Assembly (NCBI GenBank): GCA_021774255.1
Contig: JAJFJF010000027.1
Span: 1-58,342 of the forward strand
Direction: 5' to 3'
Length of the DNA stretch: 58,342 bases
DNA from: Gammaproteobacteria bacterium
Lineage (GTDB): Bacteria; Pseudomonadota; Gammaproteobacteria; JAJFJF01
The position numbers and the translations under genes are program-made. The notes under the pieces are model-generated. The model worked only from the letters and a program-made list of their open reading frames with translations, was not told the origin of the DNA and did not search any database. Each line of letters begins with the position of its first letter. The first letter of the stretch is position 1. This document shows, one piece after another, positions 46,741-54,934 of this stretch.

Positions 46741-46890
46741 ATGCTAGTAAACCAACAAATACTCCATTGCCACCCAAACATACACCCCGATGTTACGCTA
46801 TCTATTCAGAAAACACATTCGATGGTTCGATACGGGTTTTCTTGTTTTTTTCTTACTACATTACTGACCAACTTCTTTAGCGTGAGTGAC
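46741..46890 (+). repeat. third copy of the GLUG-gene leader, without a gene
   Basis: Repeats the leader found before the GLUG genes: the bipartite motif, GGGTTTTCTTGTTTTTTTC and CCAACTTCTTTAGCGTGAGTGA. It breaks off at the att copy 3 core. The 324-base frame from 46741 crosses the repeat and has no similarity to a gene. Confidence 0.8.
46779..46801 (+). promoter_or_regulatory. bipartite motif CATAC-N7-TGTTAC, copy E (orphan)
   Basis: CATAC 46779-46783, seven bases, TGTTAC 46791-46796, then GCTAT. No gene follows before the integrase at 47099. Confidence 0.72.
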
Positions 46891-46945
46891 TTTAAATCCC
46901 TCGGTAGTAATACCGTGCCGGTTCGACTCCGGCCCCGGGCACCAA
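46888..46945 (+). other. attachment site copy 3 (tRNA-Leu 3' half)
   Basis: Identical to tRNA-Leu over 46894-46945, with one mismatch just before. The upstream flank is the orphan leader and the downstream flank leads to the integrase, as at the left end of an integrated element. Confidence 0.9.
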
Positions 46946-47098
46946 TAAAATCAACAAGTTATAAAATATCCCTCCTTGATTCTGCATTCATATTGACACT
47001 TACCACTCCTTATGGTGCACTAAGAAAAACTTATCGTCATTTTTTGCCAGTAGTTAGCGACTAATGTAGCTGGTGAAAATTGACCCAAGGAGCCGAGC

Positions 47099-48187
47099 AT
47101 GCCTTATATCCAAGAAAGAGCGACCGCTGATGGAGAAGTACGCTATCGGGTCCAGGTTCGTTTAAAAGGCCATCCTGTGCGAACAAACACCTTCAAGCGC
47201 AAAACAGATGCTCGTAGATGGGGACAGCAGATTGAAGCAGCAATTAGAGAAGGCCGTGACTTTAATGCTGCTGAGTCAAAAAAACACTCGTTGGGAGAAT
47301 TAATTGATCGCTATATTGAGAATGTTTTGCCACTAAAGCCCAGGAGTCAAGTAAAGCAAACAGCTCAGTTAACCTGGTGGAGCGAACAGCTTGGTGAGTA
47401 TAGCCTTGACAAGATGACGCCAGCCCTAATTGCGGAATGCCGTGATAAGCTATTACGTGGCAGCACAAGTAGGGGAACTAAACGTGCTCCTGCAACAGTT
47501 GTACGCTACATTGCTGTGCTCTCGCATGCCTTTACAATTGCCGTTAAGGAGTGGGGATGGGTTGAGGTTAACCCCGTGCTTAAGGTCAGCAAGCCTAAAG
47601 AACCTAGGGGGAGGGTTCGCTTCCTATCTGATGCTGAAAGAGAGCGATTGTTGGCTGCCTGCCAGAGCTCAAAAAATCCTCACCTGTATACTATTGTCGT
47701 ATTAGCTCTCTCTACGGGAATGCGCCAGGGTGAGATTATGGGGCTTACTTGGAAGGACGTAGATTTGATAAAAGGGCGTGTTATCCTAAATGAAACTAAA
47801 AATGATGAAAGGCGAAGTGTGCCTCTTTCAAGCCACATATTGAATTTGTTAAAGACTCATTCAAAGACTCGACATATTGATACTAACCTAGTTTTTCCTG
47901 CTACTAAGCTTAGGTACAGAAACAAGCCTCTAGATTTCCGTGGTGCGTGGCTAAGTGCCCTCAAAAAAGCCAATATAGAAGACTTCCGCTTCCATGATCT
48001 GCGCCACTCTGCAGCCTCTTATCTTGCTATGAACGGAGCCAGCATCGCTGAAATAGCCGAAGTGCTTGGACATAAAACTCTTCAGATGGTGAAGCGCTAT
48101 ACACATCTATCTGAGTCACATACAGCCGGGGTACTTGAAGCAATGAACAATAAAATATTTGGTTCTGCCAGCGTAACTGGTTCCTAA
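47099..48187 (+). CDS. int: tyrosine-type phage integrase
   Basis: A 362-residue site-specific recombinase: N-terminal Arm-type domain, core-binding SAM-like domain (about 65-165), and catalytic domain with Arg209 (ALSTGMRQGEI), Lys234, H299-x2-R302 (HDLRHSAAS), His325 and the nucleophile Tyr334 (MVKRYTHLS). It sits 153 bp from att copy 3, so it most likely recombines at tRNA-Leu. AAGGAG at 47086-47091 precedes ATG 47099. It looks intact. Confidence 0.96.
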   Translation: MPYIQERATADGEVRYRVQVRLKGHPVRTNTFKRKTDARRWGQQIEAAIREGRDFNAAESKKHSLGELIDRYIENVLPLKPRSQVKQTAQLTWWSEQLGEYSLDKMTPALIAECRDKLLRGSTSRGTKRAPATVVRYIAVLSHAFTIAVKEWGWVEVNPVLKVSKPKEPRGRVRFLSDAERERLLAACQSSKNPHLYTIVVLALSTGMRQGEIMGLTWKDVDLIKGRVILNETKNDERRSVPLSSHILNLLKTHSKTRHIDTNLVFPATKLRYRNKPLDFRGAWLSALKKANIEDFRFHDLRHSAASYLAMNGASIAEIAEVLGHKTLQMVKRYTHLSESHTAGVLEAMNNKIFGSASVTGS

Positions 48188-48376
48188 TAATTCCTACAAC
48201 ATCGCTCAAAACCCTGGATTGCTGCCGGTTATTAAAAATAAATCCATTCTTCATACATCCTCATATTTCTTCCTTTATCTAGATACACTTTTACTGCTAG
48301 CTGTTACCGCTGTCTTTTGCTTTAATATTTTTGCCCCGCAGCATGGTAAAAATGATTTTAATATAGGAAGAAAACT

Positions 48377-48604
48377 ATGAATACATCGCAACAGACTAAA
48401 ACAAGTCACAATACTAGACGACTAATCCCTGTCACTACTTGGAATCAATATCATGATTGGCCATCAACTTCAGGGTTGCGTCATTTTATTTTTAACGGTC
48501 ATCGTAATGGGTTTGATAGAGTAGTTAAGCGAGCAGGGCGTCGGGTTTTGATTGATGAGAATGCGTTTTTCGACTGGGTGGATGGGCAGAATTCAGATCA
48601 TTAA
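48377..48604 (+). CDS. small excisionase-like HTH protein
   Basis: A 75-residue protein next to the integrase. LIPVTTWNQYHDWPSTSGLRHFIFNGHRNGFDRVVKRAGRRVLIDENAFFDWVDG fits the winged-helix AlpA/Xis pattern (variable start, then R-V-L-I-DE-x-FF-W). A recombination directionality role is likely from position. AGGAAG precedes ATG 48377. Upstream, TTTAC-N7-TGTTAC at 48290-48307 resembles the shared motif but its 3' part differs. Confidence 0.72.
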   Translation: MNTSQQTKTSHNTRRLIPVTTWNQYHDWPSTSGLRHFIFNGHRNGFDRVVKRAGRRVLIDENAFFDWVDGQNSDH

Positions 48605-48743
48605 AGAGGGGAAAGATACTTTGGTGCGTTAAAATGGAAAGTGCCACTATAGCTTGGCAAGCGCTCAGAAGAATATATGGAGTGGGCAAGTAGTCTCATA
48701 CTGTCTGTCTGCTGTTAGTAAATTATGGTGGTAGTATTCCAAA

Positions 48744-49139
48744 CTACAATGCTACCACTTTAGTAATATCAAGCTGGTGCGCTTTCTTTGTCATCGCCTT
48801 ATCAAACGTGGCAAACTGCTGTGCAGCTTCACTGGAAGCTAGATGCAGGGCATCAGCAAAATCAAAGCCTTCTTGGTACCAGGTCAGTGCTTGCGCAATA
48901 CCCGTTAAATCATCGACCCATACCTCAGTTAAGCCTAACAGTTTTTCAAATGCCTTAGCGACAATGGTTCTATTTAGTTCGTAGGAATAACGTAGCACCC
49001 ATTCCGTTTCAAGTAGCACTGTCTTAGTAATCAGCACCTTGTTTTGTTCCATGAGAGCCTTGGCTTTCTCAGCTTGTTTAGGGTCATCGTAAGTGAGAAA
49101 CCGCACGATGACATTGGTGTCGAGGGCTATCATTTCCAT
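48744..49139 (-). CDS. PIN-domain toxin (VapC-like)
   Basis: A 131-residue PIN ribonuclease: Asp7 (ALDTNVIVRFLT), Glu44 (LLETEWVL), Asp96 (FDFADALHLA) and Asp113 (FATFDKAM). VapC-type toxins cleave tRNA or rRNA; the target is unknown. The gene overlaps the AbrB-type antitoxin by 10 bp and lies downstream of it. All four acidic residues are intact. Confidence 0.9.
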   Translation of the reverse strand: MEMIALDTNVIVRFLTYDDPKQAEKAKALMEQNKVLITKTVLLETEWVLRYSYELNRTIVAKAFEKLLGLTEVWVDDLTGIAQALTWYQEGFDFADALHLASSEAAQQFATFDKAMTKKAHQLDITKVVAL

Positions 49140-49384
49140 CGTTGTGCTCCCTTTTTAATGGCTTCTTCCATGTCTTTGAGGGATACTCTTTTGCCCTGGT
49201 AGTCTATGCAGCCCATTGCATCCTCTATATCAGTGTGTGGAAAAGCAGGGGGCACGGGTTTCAGCAAAATACCTTCTTCAACTTCTGTCACTAAAAACTC
49301 TACACCGACTTTCCAGTGGTGCGCGGCGCGAATTTGTTTGGGTATAACTACTTGCCCTTTGCTCGATAATCTTGTGACTTCCAT
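49130..49384 (-). CDS. AbrB/SpoVT-family antitoxin (VapB-like)
   Basis: An 84-residue swapped-hairpin AbrB protein: EVTRLSSKGQVVIPKQIRAAHHWKVGVEFLV. It neutralises the PIN toxin and binds operator DNA. ATG 49384 with AGGAAC upstream is chosen over a longer frame starting at 49456, since the extra residues would be encoded by the promoter. Confidence 0.9.
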   Translation of the reverse strand: MEVTRLSSKGQVVIPKQIRAAHHWKVGVEFLVTEVEEGILLKPVPPAFPHTDIEDAMGCIDYQGKRVSLKDMEEAIKKGAQRWK

Positions 49385-49427
49385 AGGGGGTTCCTCTCTG
49401 TGGTATTGAAAGTAAGATATGGTAAGA

Positions 49428-49456
49428 ATTATAGTAAGAAGGGGTAAGATTGTCAA
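49428..49456 (-). promoter_or_regulatory. consensus promoter with four direct-repeat operators
   Basis: On the minus strand: TTGACA (49456-49451), 17-bp spacer, TATAAT (49433-49428): a perfect sigma-70 promoter. Four TCTTAC repeats at about 10-12-bp steps cover spacer, -10 and downstream DNA (about 49410-49450). Confidence 0.88.
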
Positions 49457-49655
49457 GGGTCGAAATGAAACCCCTAAATATCATGCTGTTATAAGAAGTA
49501 CCAAAATATAGTACCATGCATTGATGAAGCCGAAACACAAAACATTCAGAGATTGTGCATGTGATTGAGAAGAGTGCGCAGGGTCCGCACTATCGATACA
49601 AAAGTTTGCAGAGTGTTTTAAGTAGACGGCTTAAAGATTTTTATAGGAGAGTACA

Positions 49656-50204
49656 GTGTTGTTGATTAAAAATCCATTTACAGGAAGACGATGTTATAAC
49701 TGCAAGCTGCTTACAACGGGGCCTTATAGAGGAGGTGGAACTCTTTCTAAGGAAGAAAGAGTTGCGATTAAGGACGGTACAGTAGAAGAAGATCGAACGC
49801 CTTACCAGACGCACGGGTTCTATTGCGAACGTGAAATATTTAACTTTGTGAGGATTCCAAAAAGAAGTAGCTCAGAGGGGAAAATAAAAGCACTTAGGCC
49901 GCTGCGTGATAAAAAACGTTTTAGTTGCTGGGTTAATTATAAAGGAGATGATACTATTCAAGGTGCTTTATGGAAAAATAAGGAGCGTCGTGGCTGGTTA
50001 AAGGTGTTGGTGCCTATGTTCGTCATACTGTTTGTTACTAACTTTGAGAGCATTAAAAGTACTGCTATGAACGTAGCAACTAGCGCAAAATTTTTTGTGT
50101 CTTCTTATCTATCGGAGAACTCTGCTAAAGATGAAGTGACTGTTACGGAAGCGTCATCTTCTGAGGATAGCTTTGTGTTAGGGCATGATAAAGATTTAGA
50201 ATAG
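49656..50204 (+). CDS. unrecognised 182-residue membrane protein
   Basis: Not recognised. The N-terminus has RRCYNCKLL (a CxxC), with Cys further on at about 58 and 91. A hydrophobic segment WLKVLVPMFVILFVTNF (about 114-130) is a likely membrane helix. The C-terminus is acidic and Ser-rich. Start GTG 49656 follows TAGGAGA. Island cargo; function unknown. Confidence 0.6.
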   Translation: MLLIKNPFTGRRCYNCKLLTTGPYRGGGTLSKEERVAIKDGTVEEDRTPYQTHGFYCEREIFNFVRIPKRSSSEGKIKALRPLRDKKRFSCWVNYKGDDTIQGALWKNKERRGWLKVLVPMFVILFVTNFESIKSTAMNVATSAKFFVSSYLSENSAKDEVTVTEASSSEDSFVLGHDKDLE

Positions 50205-50291
50205 TATCTGGAATGAGAATGGTTGCAGCCGAAGCGGTATGTGGAATGCTCTAAGCAGGAACCTAGACAGTCAATATGAAAGAAAAGTAGG

Positions 50292-51002
50292 TTAATTGTC
50301 TATGTTGTCAGTCAGATATTTTGCTAGCTCATCAACTTCTGGCAAGGCCGTTTCTGCTTCAGATTGAGACTTGAATATCGTTTTTATCTCACATATTGGA
50401 GTCCCCTCAATTGTGCCTATTATTTCATTCTCAAAATAAGTGAGAAATTTTTTGAGTTTCTTACCAAATTCCATTTTTTTTTGGTCATTGGAATTAAGTG
50501 TAAATGAAAAATTTTTAAGTTTGTAGTAGGCCTTGCAAGCTTCCGGTATAGGATTTTCGTAACCTCCAAATGCACCTTTTTTGCTCCAATTTTCGACCAA
50601 GTCAAAAAGGAGTCCTATCTGGTGTGCGCACTCATAATTTTTGTCAGCATTGTTCTCAGCTATCTTTAGTTCCTCATTTTCAATAAGAAGGGGTGCTCTT
50701 ATTCTGTGAATGAAAAATAAGATTAAAAAGCAAGCACCTGCAAGTTGTATAAGTGGGGATATAGTTGGCCCAAGGCTTGATAAGAATTCTTCTTTTGTGA
50801 AAATTGCTTTTTTGTACTCTATGTAATTTCCCCCAGCAGTAATATAAGCTGTAGAGGCAAAAGCAAAAAACCATTGTTTAATTCCATGGAAAGTTTCATA
50901 GAAAGCGCGAGTAAGATACTTATACTGACTTGATATTTCTTTTCTTATAGATTTGATAGGTGTGGATGTATGAAATTTTTCATGAATTTTATTTAGATGC
51001 AC
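50292..51002 (-). CDS. unrecognised 236-residue membrane protein
   Basis: Not recognised. Two hydrophobic segments are seen: QWFFAFASTAYITAGG (about 43-58) and ISPLIQLAGACFLILFFIHRI (about 80-101). The rest is a soluble, Lys-rich helical domain. It is AT-rich, as is common for island cargo. Confidence 0.6.
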   Translation of the reverse strand: MHLNKIHEKFHTSTPIKSIRKEISSQYKYLTRAFYETFHGIKQWFFAFASTAYITAGGNYIEYKKAIFTKEEFLSSLGPTISPLIQLAGACFLILFFIHRIRAPLLIENEELKIAENNADKNYECAHQIGLLFDLVENWSKKGAFGGYENPIPEACKAYYKLKNFSFTLNSNDQKKMEFGKKLKKFLTYFENEIIGTIEGTPICEIKTIFKSQSEAETALPEVDELAKYLTDNIDN

Positions 51003-51114
51003 GAGGCAGGTACTCCTTGATCTCTTGATAGTCCGTCACGTGAACTGTGCCTTGTGCTTCAAGCTCTGTGCCTTATTTTTTGGCAGGCCCCTCAAAGCAA
51101 TTGCATAGTATCAC

Positions 51115-51306
51115 CTATTTTTTACTGGAGGCTTTCTTTGCCTTGTTTTGTGAAGCTTTTAATCCCAGCACGACTAAATCTCGCACCGCTTCTGAGCGTG
51201 ATAGTGCTCGGTGTTCAAATCGCCACTCGTCAATTTCTTCTACTAATGACGGTGGGAATTGAGTAATGAGTCGTTTTGTTTTCTTTTCATCAGTAGGGTG
51301 CAGCAT
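51115..51306 (-). CDS. ribbon-helix-helix regulator
   Basis: A 63-residue RHH protein: KRLITQFPPSLVEEIDEWRFEHRALSRSEAVRDLVVLGLKA. It is divergent from the recombination operon starting at 51490, with inverted repeats and paired promoters between them. Probable repressor of the element; inference from layout. Confidence 0.75.
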   Translation of the reverse strand: MLHPTDEKKTKRLITQFPPSLVEEIDEWRFEHRALSRSEAVRDLVVLGLKASQNKAKKASSKK

Positions 51307-51339
51307 GAGTTAATTTTCTCTCTGTATGATGCCGTTTAT

Positions 51340-51408
51340 TAGATCATTATACTTGATCTACCTTGACATACCAATGAGGCTAGACTACACTAGCTTGCGA
51401 CAGTGTAG
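51340..51408. promoter_or_regulatory. divergent promoters with two inverted repeats
   Basis: Minus strand: TTGGTA (51374-51369), 17 bp, TATAAT (51351-51346), with the inverted repeat TAGATCA-N7-TGATCTA (51340-51360) over the -10. Plus strand: TTGACA (51363-51368), 17 bp, TACACT (51386-51391), with CTACACT/AGTGTAG (51385-51408) over the -10. The two promoters face away from each other and overlap. Confidence 0.78.
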
Positions 51409-51489
51409 AAAAACTGTCAATAGCGTGACACGGGAGTGCTCGAAACACCCCCGCGACACTAACCACAACGATCTTAACAGGAGAACGTC

Positions 51490-51750
51490 ATGGCTAACGC
51501 CAATATAGCGCATTGCGCGCGTCCACAAAAGCAACCTTCCGAAACTCACTTACTCCATGATGCGATGAGCACCGCCTTATCTAAGTCTAAAGCCTTGCTG
51601 CAAATGGCATTAAGTAACGAGTTATCCACACAGTCCCCAAGCACGATTTACCATTATTTCTGGATTCTCAATGACTTAGTGAATGAGGTCAGTAGTCTTT
51701 ATGCCTCAATGGCAACTGAGTCGACACCTGAATCTGAGTTACCCGCTTAA
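51490..51750 (+). CDS. small phage-like protein, unrecognised
   Basis: 86 residues, mostly helical, no known motif. AGGAG at 51479-51483 before ATG 51490 and the plus-strand promoter upstream support translation. First gene of the recombination operon. Confidence 0.65.
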   Translation: MANANIAHCARPQKQPSETHLLHDAMSTALSKSKALLQMALSNELSTQSPSTIYHYFWILNDLVNEVSSLYASMATESTPESELPA

Positions 51751-51827
51751 ATTTTATTTCGTGCAAATTTTTTAAGGATAGGGTCGGTCACGCATTAGGC
51801 CTTTTCCTCATCGATAAGGAGACTGTG

Positions 51828-52235
51828 ATGGAAATGTCATTTAAAACTCAAATAGAACATCTAGTAGATAGAGGGCGGAAGTCGTTTGATGACCTCACCA
51901 ATGAAGAAACCTGGGCCCTCGTTCAAGCCCTCATTCGTCAAGAAGATGCTGCCCACCGTGAGGAATGTATCACACAGGCAGATGATTTAGACCTGTATCC
52001 GGAGCTGTTGATCAGAAGCCCTGAGGCATTCTTCGAAGCTGTGAAGCGTGGCGCAATTGAACATTATCGCGATGCAATTGAAACGGCGCTCGAAGAAGAA
52101 GTCGATTACCGTGAAAGCAGCGAATATGCCTGGGAGCAATTCATGGGCCGGCTGGAAAGTGCACATGTGTATGCTGATGGGCCTAAGCGTTTGCCCCTGC
52201 CTCGTTTAAAGCTTCAGGTAGGAGGTGCTGCATGA
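51828..52235 (+). CDS. unrecognised acidic protein of the recombination operon
   Basis: 135 residues, acidic and helical (LTNEETWALVQALIRQEDAAHREECITQADDL). AAGGAGA before ATG 51828; GTG 51825 is also in frame. The stop overlaps the next start. Confidence 0.65.
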   Translation: MEMSFKTQIEHLVDRGRKSFDDLTNEETWALVQALIRQEDAAHREECITQADDLDLYPELLIRSPEAFFEAVKRGAIEHYRDAIETALEEEVDYRESSEYAWEQFMGRLESAHVYADGPKRLPLPRLKLQVGGAA

Positions 52236-52468
52236 AGCCTATTACTGCCTATTCAGAAAAAATAATTCCCTTTTTACAAAAAAAGTTTCTACTTCGAGAA
52301 AGTAGAGTGCAACAAGAAGCAATAAGCAGTCATAAAGTAGCACTCATGCTGCTGCAAAGAGATGATTTTTTAGCTCTTCTAACCCTATTAACAAGCGATC
52401 TACAAGCAGATAGGATGGAAGTGTTCTTAGAAATTTTGTTAAAGGAGGCAGGTAATGTTAACCCCTGA
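52232..52468 (+). CDS. small unrecognised protein of the recombination operon
   Basis: 78 residues, Lys/Gln-rich at the start and helical. ATGA overlap with the previous gene and 14-bp overlap with the YqaJ gene show translational coupling. Confidence 0.65.
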   Translation: MKPITAYSEKIIPFLQKKFLLRESRVQQEAISSHKVALMLLQRDDFLALLTLLTSDLQADRMEVFLEILLKEAGNVNP

Positions 52469-53366
52469 GCAACGTGAAGCACGTAGACAAGGCATAGGTG
52501 GCAGTGATGCAGCAGCTATTCTAGGTCTATCAAAATGGCAGACCCCTTTGTCAGTTTATCTTGAGAAGATAGGCGAAGCAGAGGAGGAAGATTTAAGTGC
52601 AAATGACTGCATACACTTTGGCAACATACTGGAACCCATTGTAGCTGATGAATATGCTCGTCGTACTGGCAAGGAGGTGGTTATCGAACCTGATGTGTTA
52701 ATTCATACTAAACATTCTTGGATGCGTGCCAACATCGACAGATGCATTAAAGGTGAGGATGCTGTCCTTGAATGCAAAACTGCTGGCACCTTTATGAAAG
52801 ATCAATGGGGTGAGGAGGCCAGTGACAATATCCCTGATGCATATCTCATGCAATGCGCCCACTACGCAGCAGTCTGTAATGTGGCTCGCGTAGATATCGC
52901 TGTCTTAATAGGTGGTCAAGAATTTAGGATTTACACCTATCAGCGCAACAAAGTCTTAGAGGAGAAGCTTATTGAGCGTGAGAGCCATTTCTGGCATGAA
53001 CATGTGTTGAAGCGTGTGCCACCGCCACCAGCCAATCCTTCCGAGGCTATGCAGCTGTGGCCCAGGGAGAAGGTAGAAACAACCATTGCCGCCCCTGAAA
53101 TCTTAGAAACCATCGAAACCCTGCGCAACACTAAGCAACAAATAAAAGCACTCCAAGATAAAGCAGGGGAGCTGCAAACTAAGATAGTAAGCCAAATGCA
53201 GGAAGCGGGGATGCTACTTGACCCTGCCGGCCACAAGCTTGCCACCTGGAAAGCCCAAAAGGCCAATCGCTTTGATAGCAGTACTTTTAAAGAGAAAGAG
53301 CCTGAGCTCTATCAGCAATATGTTAAAACCTCACAACATCGTGTCCTGCGACTCGCAAGCCTATAA
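52455..53366 (+). CDS. YqaJ-family phage exonuclease
   Basis: A 303-residue lambda-exonuclease-like nuclease: GIGGSDAAAILGLSKW (about 15-30), FGNILEPIVADEYARRTG, active-site MRANIDRCIKG and AVLECKTAG (Asp and E-x-K), and LMQCAHYAAV. It resects dsDNA ends for the annealing protein encoded next. The C-terminal third contains a coiled coil. AAGGAGG precedes ATG 52455. Confidence 0.93.
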   Translation: MLTPEQREARRQGIGGSDAAAILGLSKWQTPLSVYLEKIGEAEEEDLSANDCIHFGNILEPIVADEYARRTGKEVVIEPDVLIHTKHSWMRANIDRCIKGEDAVLECKTAGTFMKDQWGEEASDNIPDAYLMQCAHYAAVCNVARVDIAVLIGGQEFRIYTYQRNKVLEEKLIERESHFWHEHVLKRVPPPPANPSEAMQLWPREKVETTIAAPEILETIETLRNTKQQIKALQDKAGELQTKIVSQMQEAGMLLDPAGHKLATWKAQKANRFDSSTFKEKEPELYQQYVKTSQHRVLRLASL

Positions 53367-53376
53367 GGAGACTAAA

Positions 53377-54285
53377 ATGAATACTGCAACTGAACAAAAA
53401 ATAAATCTCGGTAACTTAACGATGGAGAAGGACAGCGATATCTCTGCTAATCCTGCTAATGTTGCTAATCTAGCAAACAATCAACCCCCTTCAGCTAATA
53501 TTGGTCAGTTTCTGGCTCAGCAAAAAAATCAAATCCAGGCTGCTCTGCCCAAGCATATGACCCCTGAACGTATGCTACGTATTGCCATGACTGAAATCCG
53601 CAAAGTGCCTAAGCTTAAAGCCTGTACACAAAGCTCTCTTATTGGCGCTATTATTCAGTGCAGTCAGTTAGGGCTTGAGCCAGGAGGTGCCTTAGGTCAT
53701 GCTTACCTGATTCCTTACTACAACAAAAAGAAAGGCGTCACAGAGTGCCAGTTTGTATTAGGATACCGTGGCATGATCGATTTAGTCAGACGTTCTGGAC
53801 AGGTTATTACTCTGGCGGCTCATGTGGTATACGAAAATGATATCTTTGAATTTGAGTATGGTTTACATGAAAAGCTGCGTCACATCCCAATACGCCAAGA
53901 TAAAGGCAATATCATGGGAGGATATGCTGTTGCACATCTCAAGGGTGGTGGCCATCAAGTTGAGTTTATGTGGAAAGAAGAAATTGATTCCATCCGCCAG
54001 GAGTCTGAGGAAGGTCAATATAGCCCTTGGGGAACACACTATGAAGAGATGGCTAAGAAAACAGTTATCCGACGCCTTTTCAAATACCTGCCTGTCAGCA
54101 TCGAAATACAGCGTGCTGTAGCGTTAGATGAAAGAGCCGAACGTGGTGAGCAGGAGAATGGCTATGTGATTGATGGGGAGGTTGAGGTGGCAGGTTTAGG
54201 ACAAAGTAACTCAGATAGCCCCAGTAGCGGTGCTTCAAAGCCTCCAGCCAGCAAAGCAGATACTCTGGCACAACGCTTAGGTTAA
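53377..54285 (+). CDS. recT: RecT-family single-strand annealing protein
   Basis: A 302-residue RecT: LRIAMTEIRKVPKLKACTQSSLIGAIIQCSQLGLEPG, FVLGYRGMIDLVRRSGQV, and KKTVIRRLFKYLPVS are diagnostic. Anneals ssDNA left by the exonuclease. ATG 53377 follows AAGGAG; upstream in-frame codons belong to the exonuclease. Residues 1-60 are Asn/Ala-rich and disordered. Confidence 0.94.
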   Translation: MNTATEQKINLGNLTMEKDSDISANPANVANLANNQPPSANIGQFLAQQKNQIQAALPKHMTPERMLRIAMTEIRKVPKLKACTQSSLIGAIIQCSQLGLEPGGALGHAYLIPYYNKKKGVTECQFVLGYRGMIDLVRRSGQVITLAAHVVYENDIFEFEYGLHEKLRHIPIRQDKGNIMGGYAVAHLKGGGHQVEFMWKEEIDSIRQESEEGQYSPWGTHYEEMAKKTVIRRLFKYLPVSIEIQRAVALDERAERGEQENGYVIDGEVEVAGLGQSNSDSPSSGASKPPASKADTLAQRLG

Positions 54286-54439
54286 TTCAACACAATAGCT
54301 TTCTACAAGCGGCAAGCTTGCTGATGTTTGTTCAGTACCTTGTCGCTTCTTATTTTCTTCCGTTAAGCCACGTACGCCAATACGAGGCAATCGCTCTACA
54401 AGATCGTCGTGATCCATTCAAAAAACCATCTGATCAGCC

Positions 54440-54458
54440 ATTGTTACAATTTGTTACA
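54440..54458. promoter_or_regulatory. two tandem TTGTTACAA palindromes
   Basis: TTGTTACAA at 54440-54448 and 54450-54458, each a nine-base palindrome, ten bases apart, in the 332-bp gap after recT. A possible operator for the HTH gene at 54618. No other structure is seen there. Confidence 0.55.
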
Positions 54459-54617
54459 AAATAATTTTTTGCGGTCAGTTTGCTGCCTTTTGTGAAGCGT
54501 TGTTGTCACGTGTTGTGGCGTCATTTCTTTTGAAACGCACGCTCAATCCGTCATTTGAAATATATTTTTTTTCTCTCCATGATCAAGCCGTCTCTGTATA
54601 ACGAGGAAAAACAATTG

Positions 54618-54848
54618 ATGTCTACAGCAATGAAAAATTCTGAAATAAAGCTCTTACCTGATGGGCGTATGGATGCAAAGCATGCAGCGGTCTATGTGGG
54701 GTTAAGCGATCGGACCTTAGCGACCATGCGCTCACAAGGGGCAGGTCCTGTTTACTATAAGCGTGGGCGTATTTTTTATTTTAAGGAGGATTTGGATAAA
54801 TGGATTGAAGCAGGGAAGCAACTTCCCACAGAACGAGAGATCTTCTGA
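54618..54848 (+). CDS. HTH (MerR/excisionase-type) DNA-binding protein
   Basis: 76 residues: MDAKHAAVYVGLSDRTLATMRSQGAGPVYYKRGRIFYFKEDLDKWIEAGK is the helix_turn_helix_17 pattern of excisionases and phage regulators. GAGGAAAA precedes ATG 54618; the frame extends further but without a ribosome site. It probably regulates the downstream DUF3987 gene. Confidence 0.8.
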   Translation: MSTAMKNSEIKLLPDGRMDAKHAAVYVGLSDRTLATMRSQGAGPVYYKRGRIFYFKEDLDKWIEAGKQLPTEREIF

Positions 54849-54934
54849 TATATCCAATCCACGTTTAGCGAATGCTGGTACTCTATTTGCCGGCACCGTA
54901 AGGCAAAAATCGAAGCTTAACAAGAGAGGTAAAG

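Noticed and set aside
46741..47064. 107-codon plus-strand frame before the integrase
   Set aside because: It runs through the repeated leader and the att core, so it is noncoding repeat DNA.
48290..48313. TTTAC-N7-TGTTAC before the excisionase-like gene
   Set aside because: Spacing fits, but the first base and the part after TGTTAC deviate; a chance match is possible, so it was not counted.
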